From assembly GCF_947498515.1 (NCBI RefSeq), contig NZ_CANMKO010000003.1, positions 310,001 through 374,000 on the forward strand: a stretch of 64,000 bases of DNA, read 5' to 3'. Below, piece after piece: positions 36,224 to 45,374 of the stretch. A model generated the notes under the pieces. The model saw nothing but the letters and a program-made list of their open reading frames with translations. It had not been told where the DNA came from and searched no databases. Both the position numbers and the translations under genes were made by a program. Every line of letters starts with the position of its first letter. The stretch's first letter is position 1. This stretch comes from an uncultured Pelagimonas sp. GTDB lineage: Bacteria; Pseudomonadota; Alphaproteobacteria; Rhodobacterales; Rhodobacteraceae.

Positions 36224-37381
36224 TTAGATGCCTCTATTTTTGATGTGATCGGGCAGGTCTGACAGTGTCAGGCCAGTGATGTCGGGCTGGTCCGAGGCAA
36301 GGCCATTTCGGATCAGATTGAACGTATTTGTGCCGGTTGCGACTAGGGTTATGTCGGCGCTTTGGGGATGCGCACAGCCTTTGCTGCATCCCGAGATGTG
36401 GACTGATTGATCGGTTGCGACGCTTGGGGCAATTTTCCGAGCAGTTTCGCGAATAGGCGACAAAGCCTGAGGGCAACCTGGTGCGCCGGTACAGGCCGAT
36501 ACGCGCAAACAAGGAGTGTCAGCGGAAGTATGAACTCCGTCGATGTTGATCGGAACCGTGCAATTTTCGACCAAAATCATTCGCCAAGGTGTCATACGCA
36601 ATGGGCCTAGATCAGCGAGGCGAGCCAATTGACTTGCTGAGATTTGTCCAAATTCCAAGGCAACCATTGTACCGAAATTGATTTGTCCGGGATCAGCTTT
36701 GAAAGCGTCTGGTAAGGTCACTGGATGTGCAAAAAGAGATGGCAAAAGGGCACCGGTGGCGATATGGCGGGCCATCCGTCCTCGGTTTCCTGATGCGCCG
36801 CCAGTATTTAGGAACCATCGCGCCAGATCCAATGCCACTGGAACGGCTGTTTCGGCCGTGACAACTGCCCCGAACATGGCCCCGTCGGGACGGACAATGA
36901 GCTTACCGCTGGCGTCACGTTCGATGCGAATGTCAGCAGCAGTTTGCGTCAGAACAGGGGTGGGACCACAGTCAATGGCATAGCCAAATTTTCCAGGAGT
37001 TTGCGGTGCGTCGTCGTCAGCCAATGCCGTCTGCAACGATTGTGCCAGTCCAAGGATAGGGTCACCATCTTGCCAAAAGGGAGTGACAGTTACATTTCTG
37101 CGGGCTTCGATCTGAGGATCACCGTCGACAACGCCCAAGCCTTGTAAAGTCGTGACCAAAGCGGCGTGATCTGTTTCGGATACGCCGCGGATTTGCAGGT
37201 TAGCTCTGCTCGATAAGTCTATTAAACCATTGCCAAATGTTTCAGCTGCAGTGGCGATACCTACGGCTTGTTTTTGTGACAAGCGTCCCAAAGGCGGGCG
37301 GATACGCACCACCAAGCCATCACCCGACATCATCGGGCGCAAGGCCCCCGGGCACCAGCCTTTGACTATGGGCGCGCTCAT
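36224..37381 (-). CDS. cobG: precorrin-3B synthase (oxygen-dependent)
   Basis: CobG uses molecular oxygen to make the C20-hydroxy lactone precorrin-3B, the step defining the aerobic route. The 385-residue protein is built like nitrite/sulfite reductases: an N-terminal ferredoxin-like repeat (KGWCPGALRPMMSGDGLVVR) and Fe-S cysteines in ACTGAPGCPQA and SGCSKGCAHP. The ATG overlaps the cobN stop (ATGA). Its presence means the whole block works under oxic conditions. Confidence 0.94.
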   Translation of the reverse strand: MSAPIVKGWCPGALRPMMSGDGLVVRIRPPLGRLSQKQAVGIATAAETFGNGLIDLSSRANLQIRGVSETDHAALVTTLQGLGVVDGDPQIEARRNVTVTPFWQDGDPILGLAQSLQTALADDDAPQTPGKFGYAIDCGPTPVLTQTAADIRIERDASGKLIVRPDGAMFGAVVTAETAVPVALDLARWFLNTGGASGNRGRMARHIATGALLPSLFAHPVTLPDAFKADPGQINFGTMVALEFGQISASQLARLADLGPLRMTPWRMILVENCTVPINIDGVHTSADTPCLRVSACTGAPGCPQALSPIRETARKIAPSVATDQSVHISGCSKGCAHPQSADITLVATGTNTFNLIRNGLASDQPDITGLTLSDLPDHIKNRGI

Positions 37382-40300
37382 TGATTTTCCTCCAGCGTCG
37401 CAATGATCGAATTGCGACGAGTTACCCAAAGTCCGGCCTCTTGTAGAGCCAAGAACCGATCACGCATCGCCTGCAAGGCGCCAGGATTTTCTTGTTCAAG
37501 AAAATCGACTAGATCCTCGCGACCCAAGGTTTCTTCGAAATACATGTCAAAGAGATGCGCAGGCACGACCTGCGCCAAATGGGCAAAAGCAGCCATGTGG
37601 TCCAAGGTCGCGCTGATCTCAGCACCACCACGAAACCCGTGCCGCATCATCGAGGTGACCCAGTCCGGGTTGGCCGCACGGGCACGCGTAACGCGGGCGA
37701 TTTCTTCGGTCAATTCCCGGGCAACTGGCTTGTCGGGGGAAGTGGCGTCCAAATGATAGAGTGCTGGCTTTTGCCCACCAAGGCTGGCCACGGCGGCGGC
37801 AAATCCGGCCTCATGCGCGGCATAGTCCGACGCCATCAACACATCTGTTTCTGGCAAATCCTGAAGATGGACAAAGGCGTCGGCTGCTTTTACTCGGTCT
37901 TCAAGTTCGTCCCGCGCGGGTGTGATATTTCCTTTAGCATCAATTGCATGGCTAGATGCGTTCAACCATGCTTCTCCGGCAGCTACGCGTGCTTCTTCTG
38001 TGTAAACATCTAGGTTCTGGCCCATAGACAGCCCATAGAGGCCGGGTCGAGGCCCGAACACGCGGGGTTGTTTAGACAAATATGGGTTGTCCGTTTCAGT
38101 TTCGTCGCGTTCAGCAAGTGCCGCAGCAGCCGTTTCGAATATTTGCGCCAAACCGGGAAAAACGTCGCGAAACAAGCCGGAAACGCGCAAGGTAATGTCG
38201 ATCCGTGGGCGGTTAAGTAGAGCCAAAGGCACCACTTCAAATCCGCCGACACGTTCTGATCCGTCGTCCCATTTCGGGGCCAAACCGGCCAAATGCAATG
38301 CCATCGCGAACTCTTCGCCAGCCGTGCGCATGGTGGCGGACCCCCAAAGGTCAATAACAAGCCCTTTGGGCCAATCACCGTGATCTTGGAGATGGCGGCG
38401 CAACAATTCTTCGGCAAGCTTGACGCCCTGCGCATGCGCCGATCGAGAAGGCACGGCGCGCGGATCTGTGGTGAACAAATTGCGTCCAGTAGGAAGAACA
38501 TCCGAGCGACCGCGATAAGGCGAGCCAGAGGGACCCGGGTTGACAAGGCGGCCTTCCAACGCTCTGAGGAGGCCCGCTTTTTCTTGGTCGCCACACTCAC
38601 CGGTTCCAAAGATGTGCAAGCCCTCGCCATATTGGCTTTCTTTGATGTCACACACAAAGGCATCAATTCGGGTAATGGCTTCGGCTGGGCTGGTGTTGTC
38701 CGTTAGACCAAGGTCGGCCTCAACGCCTGTACCCTGTGCCTCGCTCCGAATGTCGGCGACAAGACGGTCGCGCCGCGCTGGATCAAGGCCATCGGCGGTC
38801 GAGTATTCGTCTAAAAGACTTTCCAAACGGCCCATGCCTTCGGGCAGTTTTGTCTGCGCCATTGGTGGTGGCAGATGCCCGATTGTGACTGCCGAAATCC
38901 GGCGTTTGGCCTGTGCGGCTTCTCCGGGATCATTGACAATAAAGGGGTAGATTACCGGGAGGTCCCGAATAAGCGCTTCGGGCCAACACTCATCCGACAG
39001 AGCAACAGCTTTGCCCGGAAGCCATTCTATGGTGCCATGCGCACCAACGTGAATTAGGGCGTCCACCTGTTGGCGCATCCAAAGGTAAAACGCGACATAG
39101 GAATGCCGGGGGGTGCGTTCCAAATCATGGTAATCGTCAACACGGCTCGCGATATCGCCACGTTCCGGTTGGAGCGCAATTAGGGTATTTCCTGCACGAA
39201 TTGCCGAAAACCGTAGGTCGCCCGCGTCAAAAAGAGGGTCATTTTCGACAGGTCCCCATGCGTCATGCAAATCCCGTTGCAGCGTTTCGGGCAAGGCGGC
39301 CAGGGCCTCGTGATAGGCCGCAACAGGCCAGGCGAGGGTTTCGGTCCCCAAGCGTTTGCCAAGGTTTTCCTGACGGACAGTGTTGACGCCCTTATCGCGA
39401 AATGTCGTCAGGATTTCGTTGGCGGATGCCAAGGCATCAAGCCCAACAGCGTGGGCCAGTTGATGGGTTTTCCCCGGATAGGTCGACAAGACCACAGCTA
39501 GATTTTTGTCTGAGGCGGTTTTGTTTTGCAAAGCATGCCATCGGACCACCCTATCGGCGATTGCGTCGATGCGTGGTTGATTGCCACGATGGGCAAAGCG
39601 TGAGTACTCAAGATCAGGGTCTTGCTTGCCGGGTTGTTTGAAACTGGCGACACCAGCAAAGATACGTCCGTCCACCTCGGGCAGAACCACATGCATGGCC
39701 AAATCGGCGGGAGACAACCCGCGATCCGCCAGCGCCCAATCCTTTTTGCGAGCGGTCGACAAGGCAACCTGAAACACAGGACACCCTGTTTCATTGAGTG
39801 GCGAGGCGGCCCCGTCGGCACCTTGGGCGGAAAAGGCCGTTGCGTTGACGATGGCAACGGGAAGTAACTCAGTCGCCTGAGTGCGTAGCCAAGCGGCCGC
39901 TCCGGGAGATTTCAGGCTTGGAGCAAACACGCCGATGGCGTCAAAGCCACGGGCTTCGAATGCAGCAATCAAACCGTCAATGGGCGACGTGTCGGCGGCC
40001 GTGAGGTATGATCGATAAAAGCTAATCAGAACCAAAGGTTTGCAGAAAGAAGTTGGAGCGGCGATTGTGCCAGATTCTGGATGATAAAATCCCATATCCG
40101 GAACTGTTTTTTCACCGGCCACCGGGCCAGCATATAGGCCGGCAGCAAGCGCCATTTGAGCCAAAGCTGCCTGAGCAGCAACTGCACCACCCGCGTCGCA
40201 TAGGTTTTGCAGACTTCGCAAAGTTGACACGGGGAGCGTGGAGACCTCATCCAAACGCGCATCGTGACGCCCATCCGCAGGGAGTACTGCCAAGGCAATA

Positions 40301-40623
40301 CCTTTGCGGCGCGCCATGTCCTGAAGCGTCGCGATGCCATACGGCCAGTAGCTTTCGCCGCCAATTAAACGCACCAAAACCCCTTTGACGCCTTCAAGCG
40401 TTTGTTCGACGTAAGTATCCACGGACAAAGGGTGTTTCAGGGCCACCAAGTTGGCCAATCTCAAGCTAGGTAAACCGCCTTTCGCGCGGTGCCATCCCGC
40501 CGCAAAAGCCCCAAGGTCACTGTCGGAAAACGATAGCACCACAAGATCTGCAGGCGTCTGCCCGAGATCTTGTGGCGTATCGGTTTCCTCTAACCCGTGG
40601 CTTTCGCGAAAGACGACGTGCAT
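37378..40623 (-). CDS. cobN: aerobic cobaltochelatase large subunit
   Basis: CobN binds hydrogenobyrinic acid a,c-diamide and inserts cobalt with the ATPase pair CobS-CobT. The 1081-residue protein has the magnesium-chelatase H-like blocks DALIHVGAHGTIEWLPGKAVAL and NLFTTDPRAVPSRSAHAQGV, plus a C-terminal HGFRGGAEISATLDHM. The length is within the shorter CobN class. It sits between cobW and cobG with a six-base gap upstream. The chelatase subunits CobS and CobT are not in this window. Confidence 0.95.
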   Translation of the reverse strand: MHVVFRESHGLEETDTPQDLGQTPADLVVLSFSDSDLGAFAAGWHRAKGGLPSLRLANLVALKHPLSVDTYVEQTLEGVKGVLVRLIGGESYWPYGIATLQDMARRKGIALAVLPADGRHDARLDEVSTLPVSTLRSLQNLCDAGGAVAAQAALAQMALAAGLYAGPVAGEKTVPDMGFYHPESGTIAAPTSFCKPLVLISFYRSYLTAADTSPIDGLIAAFEARGFDAIGVFAPSLKSPGAAAWLRTQATELLPVAIVNATAFSAQGADGAASPLNETGCPVFQVALSTARKKDWALADRGLSPADLAMHVVLPEVDGRIFAGVASFKQPGKQDPDLEYSRFAHRGNQPRIDAIADRVVRWHALQNKTASDKNLAVVLSTYPGKTHQLAHAVGLDALASANEILTTFRDKGVNTVRQENLGKRLGTETLAWPVAAYHEALAALPETLQRDLHDAWGPVENDPLFDAGDLRFSAIRAGNTLIALQPERGDIASRVDDYHDLERTPRHSYVAFYLWMRQQVDALIHVGAHGTIEWLPGKAVALSDECWPEALIRDLPVIYPFIVNDPGEAAQAKRRISAVTIGHLPPPMAQTKLPEGMGRLESLLDEYSTADGLDPARRDRLVADIRSEAQGTGVEADLGLTDNTSPAEAITRIDAFVCDIKESQYGEGLHIFGTGECGDQEKAGLLRALEGRLVNPGPSGSPYRGRSDVLPTGRNLFTTDPRAVPSRSAHAQGVKLAEELLRRHLQDHGDWPKGLVIDLWGSATMRTAGEEFAMALHLAGLAPKWDDGSERVGGFEVVPLALLNRPRIDITLRVSGLFRDVFPGLAQIFETAAAALAERDETETDNPYLSKQPRVFGPRPGLYGLSMGQNLDVYTEEARVAAGEAWLNASSHAIDAKGNITPARDELEDRVKAADAFVHLQDLPETDVLMASDYAAHEAGFAAAVASLGGQKPALYHLDATSPDKPVARELTEEIARVTRARAANPDWVTSMMRHGFRGGAEISATLDHMAAFAHLAQVVPAHLFDMYFEETLGREDLVDFLEQENPGALQAMRDRFLALQEAGLWVTRRNSIIATLEENQ

Positions 40624-40629
40624 GCCGGT

Positions 40630-41664
40630 TTAGGCCTCCAACACTTGCCGAATGGCCGCTTCGTTGATGTCATCGTGTTCGGCAATAACAACAAGTTGAG
40701 TGCGTCGTTCCTGAGCGCCCCAGGGTTGGTCAAATTGTGCACGAACCCGGGCACCTACGGCCTGAACCAGCATCCGCATGGGCTTTCCTTGCACAGCGAC
40801 ATAACCTTTGACCCGAAGGATGTTTTGTTCTTTGGCAAGGCGTTCAATGTTGGCCTGAAGGGCCTCGGGGTTGGCGATTTCGCCGAGATCGACAACGATG
40901 CTGTCAAAATCATCATGTTCGTGGTCATGATGCCCATCATGATGGCTAGGACGGCTATCAAGGTCATCTTCGGCTGCGGCGTTAAGGCCAAGCACAACAC
41001 GCGGATCAACCACACCTTCGCTCATCGGAATGATTGGAAGTTTGCGAGGGGCCTCAGCTTCGATCACACCGCGCGCCTTGGCGATGCCTTTTTCACCGGC
41101 CAAGTCGGCTTTGGACAACAAAACAATATCTGCGCAAGAAATCTGGTCTTCAAAGACCTCTGACAGAGGCGTTTCATGATCAAGCGAGTCATCCGCATCC
41201 CGTTGCGCTTGAACCGCATCGAGATCGGGAGCGAATTGACCGGCGGCTACTGCTTCGGCATCGGCCAATGCAATTACGCCATCCACGGTGATCCGAGATT
41301 TGATAGCTGGCCATTCAAAAGCCTTGAGCAAGGGTTTTGGAAGCGCAAGACCTGAGGTTTCGATCAAAATGTGCTCGGGCTTCTCGGGGAGAGCCATCAG
41401 CGCTTCGATCGTGGGGATGAAATCATCGGCCACAGTGCAGCAAATGCAGCCGTTGGCCAGTTCCACAATGTTGTTTTCAGGGCAGTTTTCGTCAGCGCAG
41501 CTTTTGAGGATATCACCGTCAACACCAGCGGTGCCAAATTCATTGACCAGAACCGCGAGGCGTTTGCCTTGGGGATTCATCATTAGGTGGCGAATGAGCG
41601 TGGTTTTGCCCGCGCCTAGAAAACCGGTGATTACGGTAACGGGGATTTTGGCCAGATCAGTCAT
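40630..41664 (-). CDS. cobW: CobW metal-chaperone GTPase
   Basis: The 344-residue protein belongs to the G3E GTPases: Walker A GFLGAGKTTLI, the metal-binding CICC motif in NGCICCTV, SKADL as G4 and a His/Asp-rich loop (RPSHHDGHHDHEHDDFDS). CobW is thought to deliver cobalt to CobN in the aerobic pathway. The gene is directly upstream of cobN and overlaps the DUF1636 gene by eight bases, in keeping with metal handling at the chelation step. Confidence 0.94.
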   Translation of the reverse strand: MTDLAKIPVTVITGFLGAGKTTLIRHLMMNPQGKRLAVLVNEFGTAGVDGDILKSCADENCPENNIVELANGCICCTVADDFIPTIEALMALPEKPEHILIETSGLALPKPLLKAFEWPAIKSRITVDGVIALADAEAVAAGQFAPDLDAVQAQRDADDSLDHETPLSEVFEDQISCADIVLLSKADLAGEKGIAKARGVIEAEAPRKLPIIPMSEGVVDPRVVLGLNAAAEDDLDSRPSHHDGHHDHEHDDFDSIVVDLGEIANPEALQANIERLAKEQNILRVKGYVAVQGKPMRMLVQAVGARVRAQFDQPWGAQERRTQLVVIAEHDDINEAAIRQVLEA

Positions 41665-42031
41665 GTGAAGTCTCCTGCGGCGGAATGCGGGCTACGGATT
41701 GTTTGCGAAAAATAACCGGGCGTTCACGCCACGGCACGATCCCGTCTTGGGTTGCGGCATAGGCGGCCGCGCCTTTGACGATGTCTTCTACATGCTCGGT
41801 CGCATTGAGGTCGCCATAGACATAGGTCCATCGTTCTGGGCCGCCTGACAACACCATCGAACAGCCCCGTGAACAGGCCGACAGGCATTCGACCGGGCGC
41901 AATTGGACGTTTTCAGGCAGATTTTCGGCGTTTAGTGCATCAAAAAGCAAGGCACCAGCGCGTGGGCCGGTGTCATCGGTTGGGGCACCTGCGCGACAAG
42001 TGGTGCAAACAGTCAATGTGACCTCGGCCAT
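41657..42031 (-). CDS. DUF1636 cysteine-containing protein
   Basis: The 124-residue protein begins MAEVTLTVCTTCRAG and has a second cysteine group ECLSACSRGCSMVL, an arrangement like thioredoxin-like [2Fe-2S] ferredoxins. Known as DUF1636, it recurs in B12 gene clusters. It is the first gene after the second riboswitch and directly precedes cobW and cobN. An electron-transfer or metal-related role at cobalt insertion is an inference. Confidence 0.82.
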   Translation of the reverse strand: MAEVTLTVCTTCRAGAPTDDTGPRAGALLFDALNAENLPENVQLRPVECLSACSRGCSMVLSGGPERWTYVYGDLNATEHVEDIVKGAAAYAATQDGIVPWRERPVIFRKQSVARIPPQETSHD

Positions 42032-42131
42032 ATGGCGTCCTTTTGATATGACAAAAAGGGGAAGGCCAGCATGAAGGCAACGCCCTCAAAGCCGGACGCG
42101 AAACACCCCGTTCGCCCGTTGCAATTCACAT

Positions 42132-42309
42132 CGTTGGCAGGTCTCCCGGCTTGCGGATATCGGGGCATTTGCCCCGGCGGCTCGCCCACCTTCCCGGTCA
42201 AAACCAGTGGCGCGGCGACCTCTCCGGTCACGGTCGCGGGGGCGGCTGCGCTTGGATCACTTTGATCTATCGCATTCCCTCTTCGCCTGTCTTGCGACAG
42301 GAACCAACG
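42132..42309 (-). promoter_or_regulatory. cobalamin riboswitch upstream of DUF1636-cobW-cobN
   Basis: The minus strand reads GCAGCCGCCCCCGCGACCGT, GCCACTG, GGGAAGG and the B12 box CGCAAGCCGGGAGACCTGCC in order. The P1 helix is closed by CGTTGG/CCAACG (42132-42137 with 42304-42309). It lies about 100 bases upstream of the DUF1636 start and is expected to repress the cobJ-cobN-cobW block when cobalamin is plentiful. Confidence 0.94.
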
Positions 42310-42362
42310 TTAGGCCACATGAGGCAGAGGGCAGTCGATTGTCAAGCGACAAGGGGGGCAGT

Positions 42363-43547
42363 TTGGACGCAGAAAACGACACGTCAAACCGTATTTGGCC
42401 CGCAACAGGTATTTGGGGGGCATCTTATCGGATCATGTTCCCGCTAACGGCGATTTGGGCAATTTTTTCGGTGACAATTTGGGTCGTTCCGTTTGCTCTT
42501 ATGAGCGTGCCCAATCCGATGAATTGGCACATACACGAAATGGTCATTGGGTTAGGGAGCGCAGCTCTCCTTGGGTATTTACCCTCAGCGATCAGCAGTT
42601 GGACAGGGCGGGCACCGGTCACGGGTTGGCCTGTCAAAGCGATGGCCGGTTTATGGATTTCGGCAAGGCTTGCCATGTATTTTGCAAGCTATCTACCAGA
42701 TTGGTGTGTCGCGGTCGTGAATGCGGCTGTGTTTTGGTCTTGTGCAGCTGTGTTGATCAGCGAGGCCCTAATGGGGGCCGTTGCCAAAATCTGGGCCTAT
42801 ATTGCCTTTTTATTGATCGCGGGCTGTGTTGCCGGGGTGTCGAGTGCTCCTGATTTCGGAGAACCTCTCTTGGTGATTTGGCTTTTTGTTTCGTTGCTAA
42901 CCGTCGTCGGCACCAGAATGGGTTATGGGTTTTTGCAATCACAGGCACAGCGAAACGGCGAAACAGTTAAGCCAGATCAACGCTGGCTGACGTGGATAGC
43001 GGTTTTTGCTCCGTTGCTTTTGATCGTCGCATTTTTTGAACTTGCGGATGGGGTTGTGATGGCGCGTCTGGTCTTTTTGATCGGCGCGATGTGTTTAACA
43101 ATCCAATGTGCGAATTGGCCTCTGAAATGGGCCAAAGGGCAGGGGTTGATCATAATGACCTGCGTTGGCGTGTTTTGGGTTCCAATCGGACTTTGGGCCG
43201 TTGTTTTAGAACTTTTCGACCTCTCTCCTCCAAGTTTTTCTTCTACAACCCACGCCCCTATAATGGGGGCACTGTCGAGTTTGATAATGGCGGTGATGGC
43301 ACGTCCCCATGCGCGTCGCACTGAAGCTGGTCTAACAACTGGACCAGGGGTGTTTGCGGCATTTTTGTTCCTGCAAATCGCGATTTTTTGCCGGCTCGCT
43401 GACGCGGTTATGATCTCCTTTTGGGTCTGGGTTTTGGCGTGGGGGATGTTCTTGGTGACAGTTTGGCCACGGATAGACGCCCCCATTCCGCGCCCGATTT
43501 TTAGTGGTACCCGGCAAAAACGAGCGACGATCCAGAGCGACCATTGA
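42363..43547 (+). CDS. NnrS-like membrane protein
   Basis: The 394-residue protein has about 12 membrane segments and NnrS-family blocks: GASYRIMFPLTAIWA, NWHIHEMVIGLGSAALLGYL and SWTGRAPVTGWPVKAMAGLW. The conserved His residues likely bind haem or copper. NnrS is linked to nitric-oxide stress and denitrification. I place the start at a TTG (42363) with AAGGGGGG eight bases upstream, because longer frames run through the opposite-strand riboswitch. It is 57 bases ahead of cobO, so it seems part of the cobO-cobQ unit. Why an NnrS protein is in a B12 island is not obvious. Confidence 0.78.
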   Translation: MDAENDTSNRIWPATGIWGASYRIMFPLTAIWAIFSVTIWVVPFALMSVPNPMNWHIHEMVIGLGSAALLGYLPSAISSWTGRAPVTGWPVKAMAGLWISARLAMYFASYLPDWCVAVVNAAVFWSCAAVLISEALMGAVAKIWAYIAFLLIAGCVAGVSSAPDFGEPLLVIWLFVSLLTVVGTRMGYGFLQSQAQRNGETVKPDQRWLTWIAVFAPLLLIVAFFELADGVVMARLVFLIGAMCLTIQCANWPLKWAKGQGLIIMTCVGVFWVPIGLWAVVLELFDLSPPSFSSTTHAPIMGALSSLIMAVMARPHARRTEAGLTTGPGVFAAFLFLQIAIFCRLADAVMISFWVWVLAWGMFLVTVWPRIDAPIPRPIFSGTRQKRATIQSDH

Positions 43548-43604
43548 CAGCACGTTCTGGCTGCGTTTCAACTCCGACCCTGAGCCGCAAGCAGGAGAAC
43601 CCGG

Positions 43605-44213
43605 ATGAGCGATGATACCGACCGCCACGCAATGAAAATGGCCAAGAAGAAAGCCGCACGTGACAAGATCATGGCCAGCAAAGAGGGCGAAAAGGGTCTG
43701 ATCATCGTACACACCGGGCCGGGCAAGGGGAAATCTTCCTCTGGTTTTGGGATGATCCTACGCTGCATAGCTCATGACATGCCCTGTGCAGTGGTTCAGT
43801 TCATCAAAGGCGCATGGCAAACTGGTGAACGCACATTGATCGAGGCGAACTTTAGTGAGCTTTGTCAGTTTTATGCGATGGGCGAAGGGTTTACATGGGA
43901 AACCCAAGACAAAACCCGCGATATTGCAGCGGCGAAAAAGGGCTGGGAAAAGGCCAAAGAGCTTATCCGCAATCCCGAAATTAAAATGGTCCTGCTCGAT
44001 GAAATCAACATCGCGCTGCGCTATGATTACCTTGATATCGACGAGGTCGTTGCCTTTTTGCGGGATGAAAAGCCAGAGATGACCCATGTGGTTCTAACCG
44101 GTCGCAATGCAAAAGATGAATTGATCGAAATCGCCGATTTGGTGACCGAGATGACTTTGGTCAAACACCCGTTCCGCTCTGGCATCAAAGGCCAGAAAGG
44201 CGTTGAGTTTTAA
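43605..44213 (+). CDS. cobO: cob(I)yrinic acid a,c-diamide adenosyltransferase
   Basis: CobO transfers the adenosyl group to Co(I) corrinoid, forming the Co-C bond. The 202-residue CobA/CobO-type protein has the P-loop HTGPGKGKSSSGFG, VVQFIKGAWQTGER, EGFTWETQDKTRD and LLDEINIALRY, all diagnostic. It starts the plus-strand unit with the downstream membrane protein (44218). Confidence 0.96.
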   Translation: MSDDTDRHAMKMAKKKAARDKIMASKEGEKGLIIVHTGPGKGKSSSGFGMILRCIAHDMPCAVVQFIKGAWQTGERTLIEANFSELCQFYAMGEGFTWETQDKTRDIAAAKKGWEKAKELIRNPEIKMVLLDEINIALRYDYLDIDEVVAFLRDEKPEMTHVVLTGRNAKDELIEIADLVTEMTLVKHPFRSGIKGQKGVEF

Positions 44214-44217
44214 GTGC

Positions 44218-44688
44218 ATGTTGATTGGTCATGTGCCTGCTGGGTATTTATTTGGTAAAGGGTTACAGGGGCTTGGTTGTTCAAAGCCGCTTTTCCTCGG
44301 AGTTTTGGTTGGGAGCTTTGCACCTGATTTGGACATGTTGTGGTTCCATTTTGTTGATCATGGCAGTGTACATCACCACACGTACATCACCCACCGGCCG
44401 ATCGTTTGGCTGACGGTGTTGCTGGCTGGTCTTGTGTTGCGCCGTCATTTTGTCATCGGCGTTGGGTTGGGGGGCGTCTTGCATATGATGCTGGACACAA
44501 TCGCAGGAGCGATCGCATGGGGCTGGCCGTTTTTTCAACACTCCCTGTCGCTTGTGACGGTGCCAGCAACCCATGATCATTGGGTATTGTCCTTTATGGC
44601 GCATTGGACGTTTCAAGTCGAAATCACGATTTGTGCCATCGCCGCATTTGTATTCTGGCGCAGCTCCTTAAAAGGGAAAAAGACATGA
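44218..44688 (+). CDS. membrane-bound metal-dependent-hydrolase-like protein
   Basis: The 156-residue protein has four hydrophobic segments and histidine/aspartate motifs (GSFAPDLDMLW, VHHHTYITHRPI, LGGVLHMMLDT). This layout resembles the LexA-binding/YdjM-type inner-membrane proteins (DUF457-like), proposed to be metal-dependent hydrolases. I start at the ATG at 44218; a TTG at 44203 overlaps cobO. Its stop overlaps the next gene's ATG. Its role in the cobalamin operon is unknown. Confidence 0.65.
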   Translation: MLIGHVPAGYLFGKGLQGLGCSKPLFLGVLVGSFAPDLDMLWFHFVDHGSVHHHTYITHRPIVWLTVLLAGLVLRRHFVIGVGLGGVLHMMLDTIAGAIAWGWPFFQHSLSLVTVPATHDHWVLSFMAHWTFQVEITICAIAAFVFWRSSLKGKKT

Positions 44689-45026
44689 AGAAAAAAATGC
44701 TGACGGAGTTTGGTTTGGGCACATCTTTGCGCCGCCAAGATTACACCGAGGCGTCGGTCCGGGCCGTCAAGAACGCGCTGTGGCACAACTCGATCAATTT
44801 GGCCGAGCTTTTTGGCCGCCCCAAAGGGGACATGTTGATTGACGTCGAAGTTGGGGTCGCCAATCCAAGTGCTGTTGATGTGAGCCAAATAGAGGCCGTG
44901 TTTCCCTATGGCCAGCCCACGGTTCATGTTGTTCAGGGTGGTTTGGATATTCCACGCAACGATGGTGGCAACCCAACCGTCATGGCCAACGTTGCGATTT
45001 CTGTTAGCTTTGAGATGGAGGGTTAA
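44685..45026 (+). CDS. Lin0512-family protein, first of a tandem pair
   Basis: A 113-residue protein starting MKKKMLTEFGLGTSLRRQDY, with SVRAVKNALWHNSINLAELF and VANPSAVDVSQIEAVFPYGQ. The pattern (short N-terminal strand ending in a GxGxSxxxQDYT-like motif followed by an amphipathic helix) matches the Lin0512 family. Its ATG overlaps the membrane-protein stop. The next gene is a divergent paralogue, suggesting a heteromer. Function unknown. Confidence 0.78.
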   Translation: MKKKMLTEFGLGTSLRRQDYTEASVRAVKNALWHNSINLAELFGRPKGDMLIDVEVGVANPSAVDVSQIEAVFPYGQPTVHVVQGGLDIPRNDGGNPTVMANVAISVSFEMEG

Positions 45027-45374
45027 ATGCAACGTTTCATCATCGAAATGGGCACCGGAAATGACCAATACGGGCAAGATTATACCAAGGCCGCGGCCCG
45101 CGCGATCGAAGATGCTATCCGGCATTCTTCTATCCCCATGTTTGACACCTTGGGTGTTGATCACGCGAAGATGATCGTGCAAGTCACTGTTGGCGTTCAA
45201 AAACCTGACTCGGTGGATTGTAAGAGTCTGGCCGATAACCTGCCGCGTGGCAGTGCCACAGTCAAAGCTGTTCTAGGTGGGTTGGACGTGACAAACCCGG
45301 ATAGTGGCAACACAGTTGTTGTTGCTTCGGCGGCGGTTGAGGCGTTTTTAGATCCGAAAGATGTTGCCGTATGA
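45027..45374 (+). CDS. Lin0512-family protein, second of a tandem pair
   Basis: A 115-residue paralogue of the previous gene, starting [20 protein letters not shown], with [20 protein letters not shown] and ending [10 protein letters not shown] plus ASAAVEAFL. Its ATG immediately follows the TAA of the first copy, and its stop overlaps the cobQ start. Two copies locked between cobO and cobQ suggest an obligate partner role in corrinoid processing. Confidence 0.8.
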   Translation: MQRFIIEMGTGNDQYGQDYTKAAARAIEDAIRHSSIPMFDTLGVDHAKMIVQVTVGVQKPDSVDCKSLADNLPRGSATVKAVLGGLDVTNPDSGNTVVVASAAVEAFLDPKDVAV

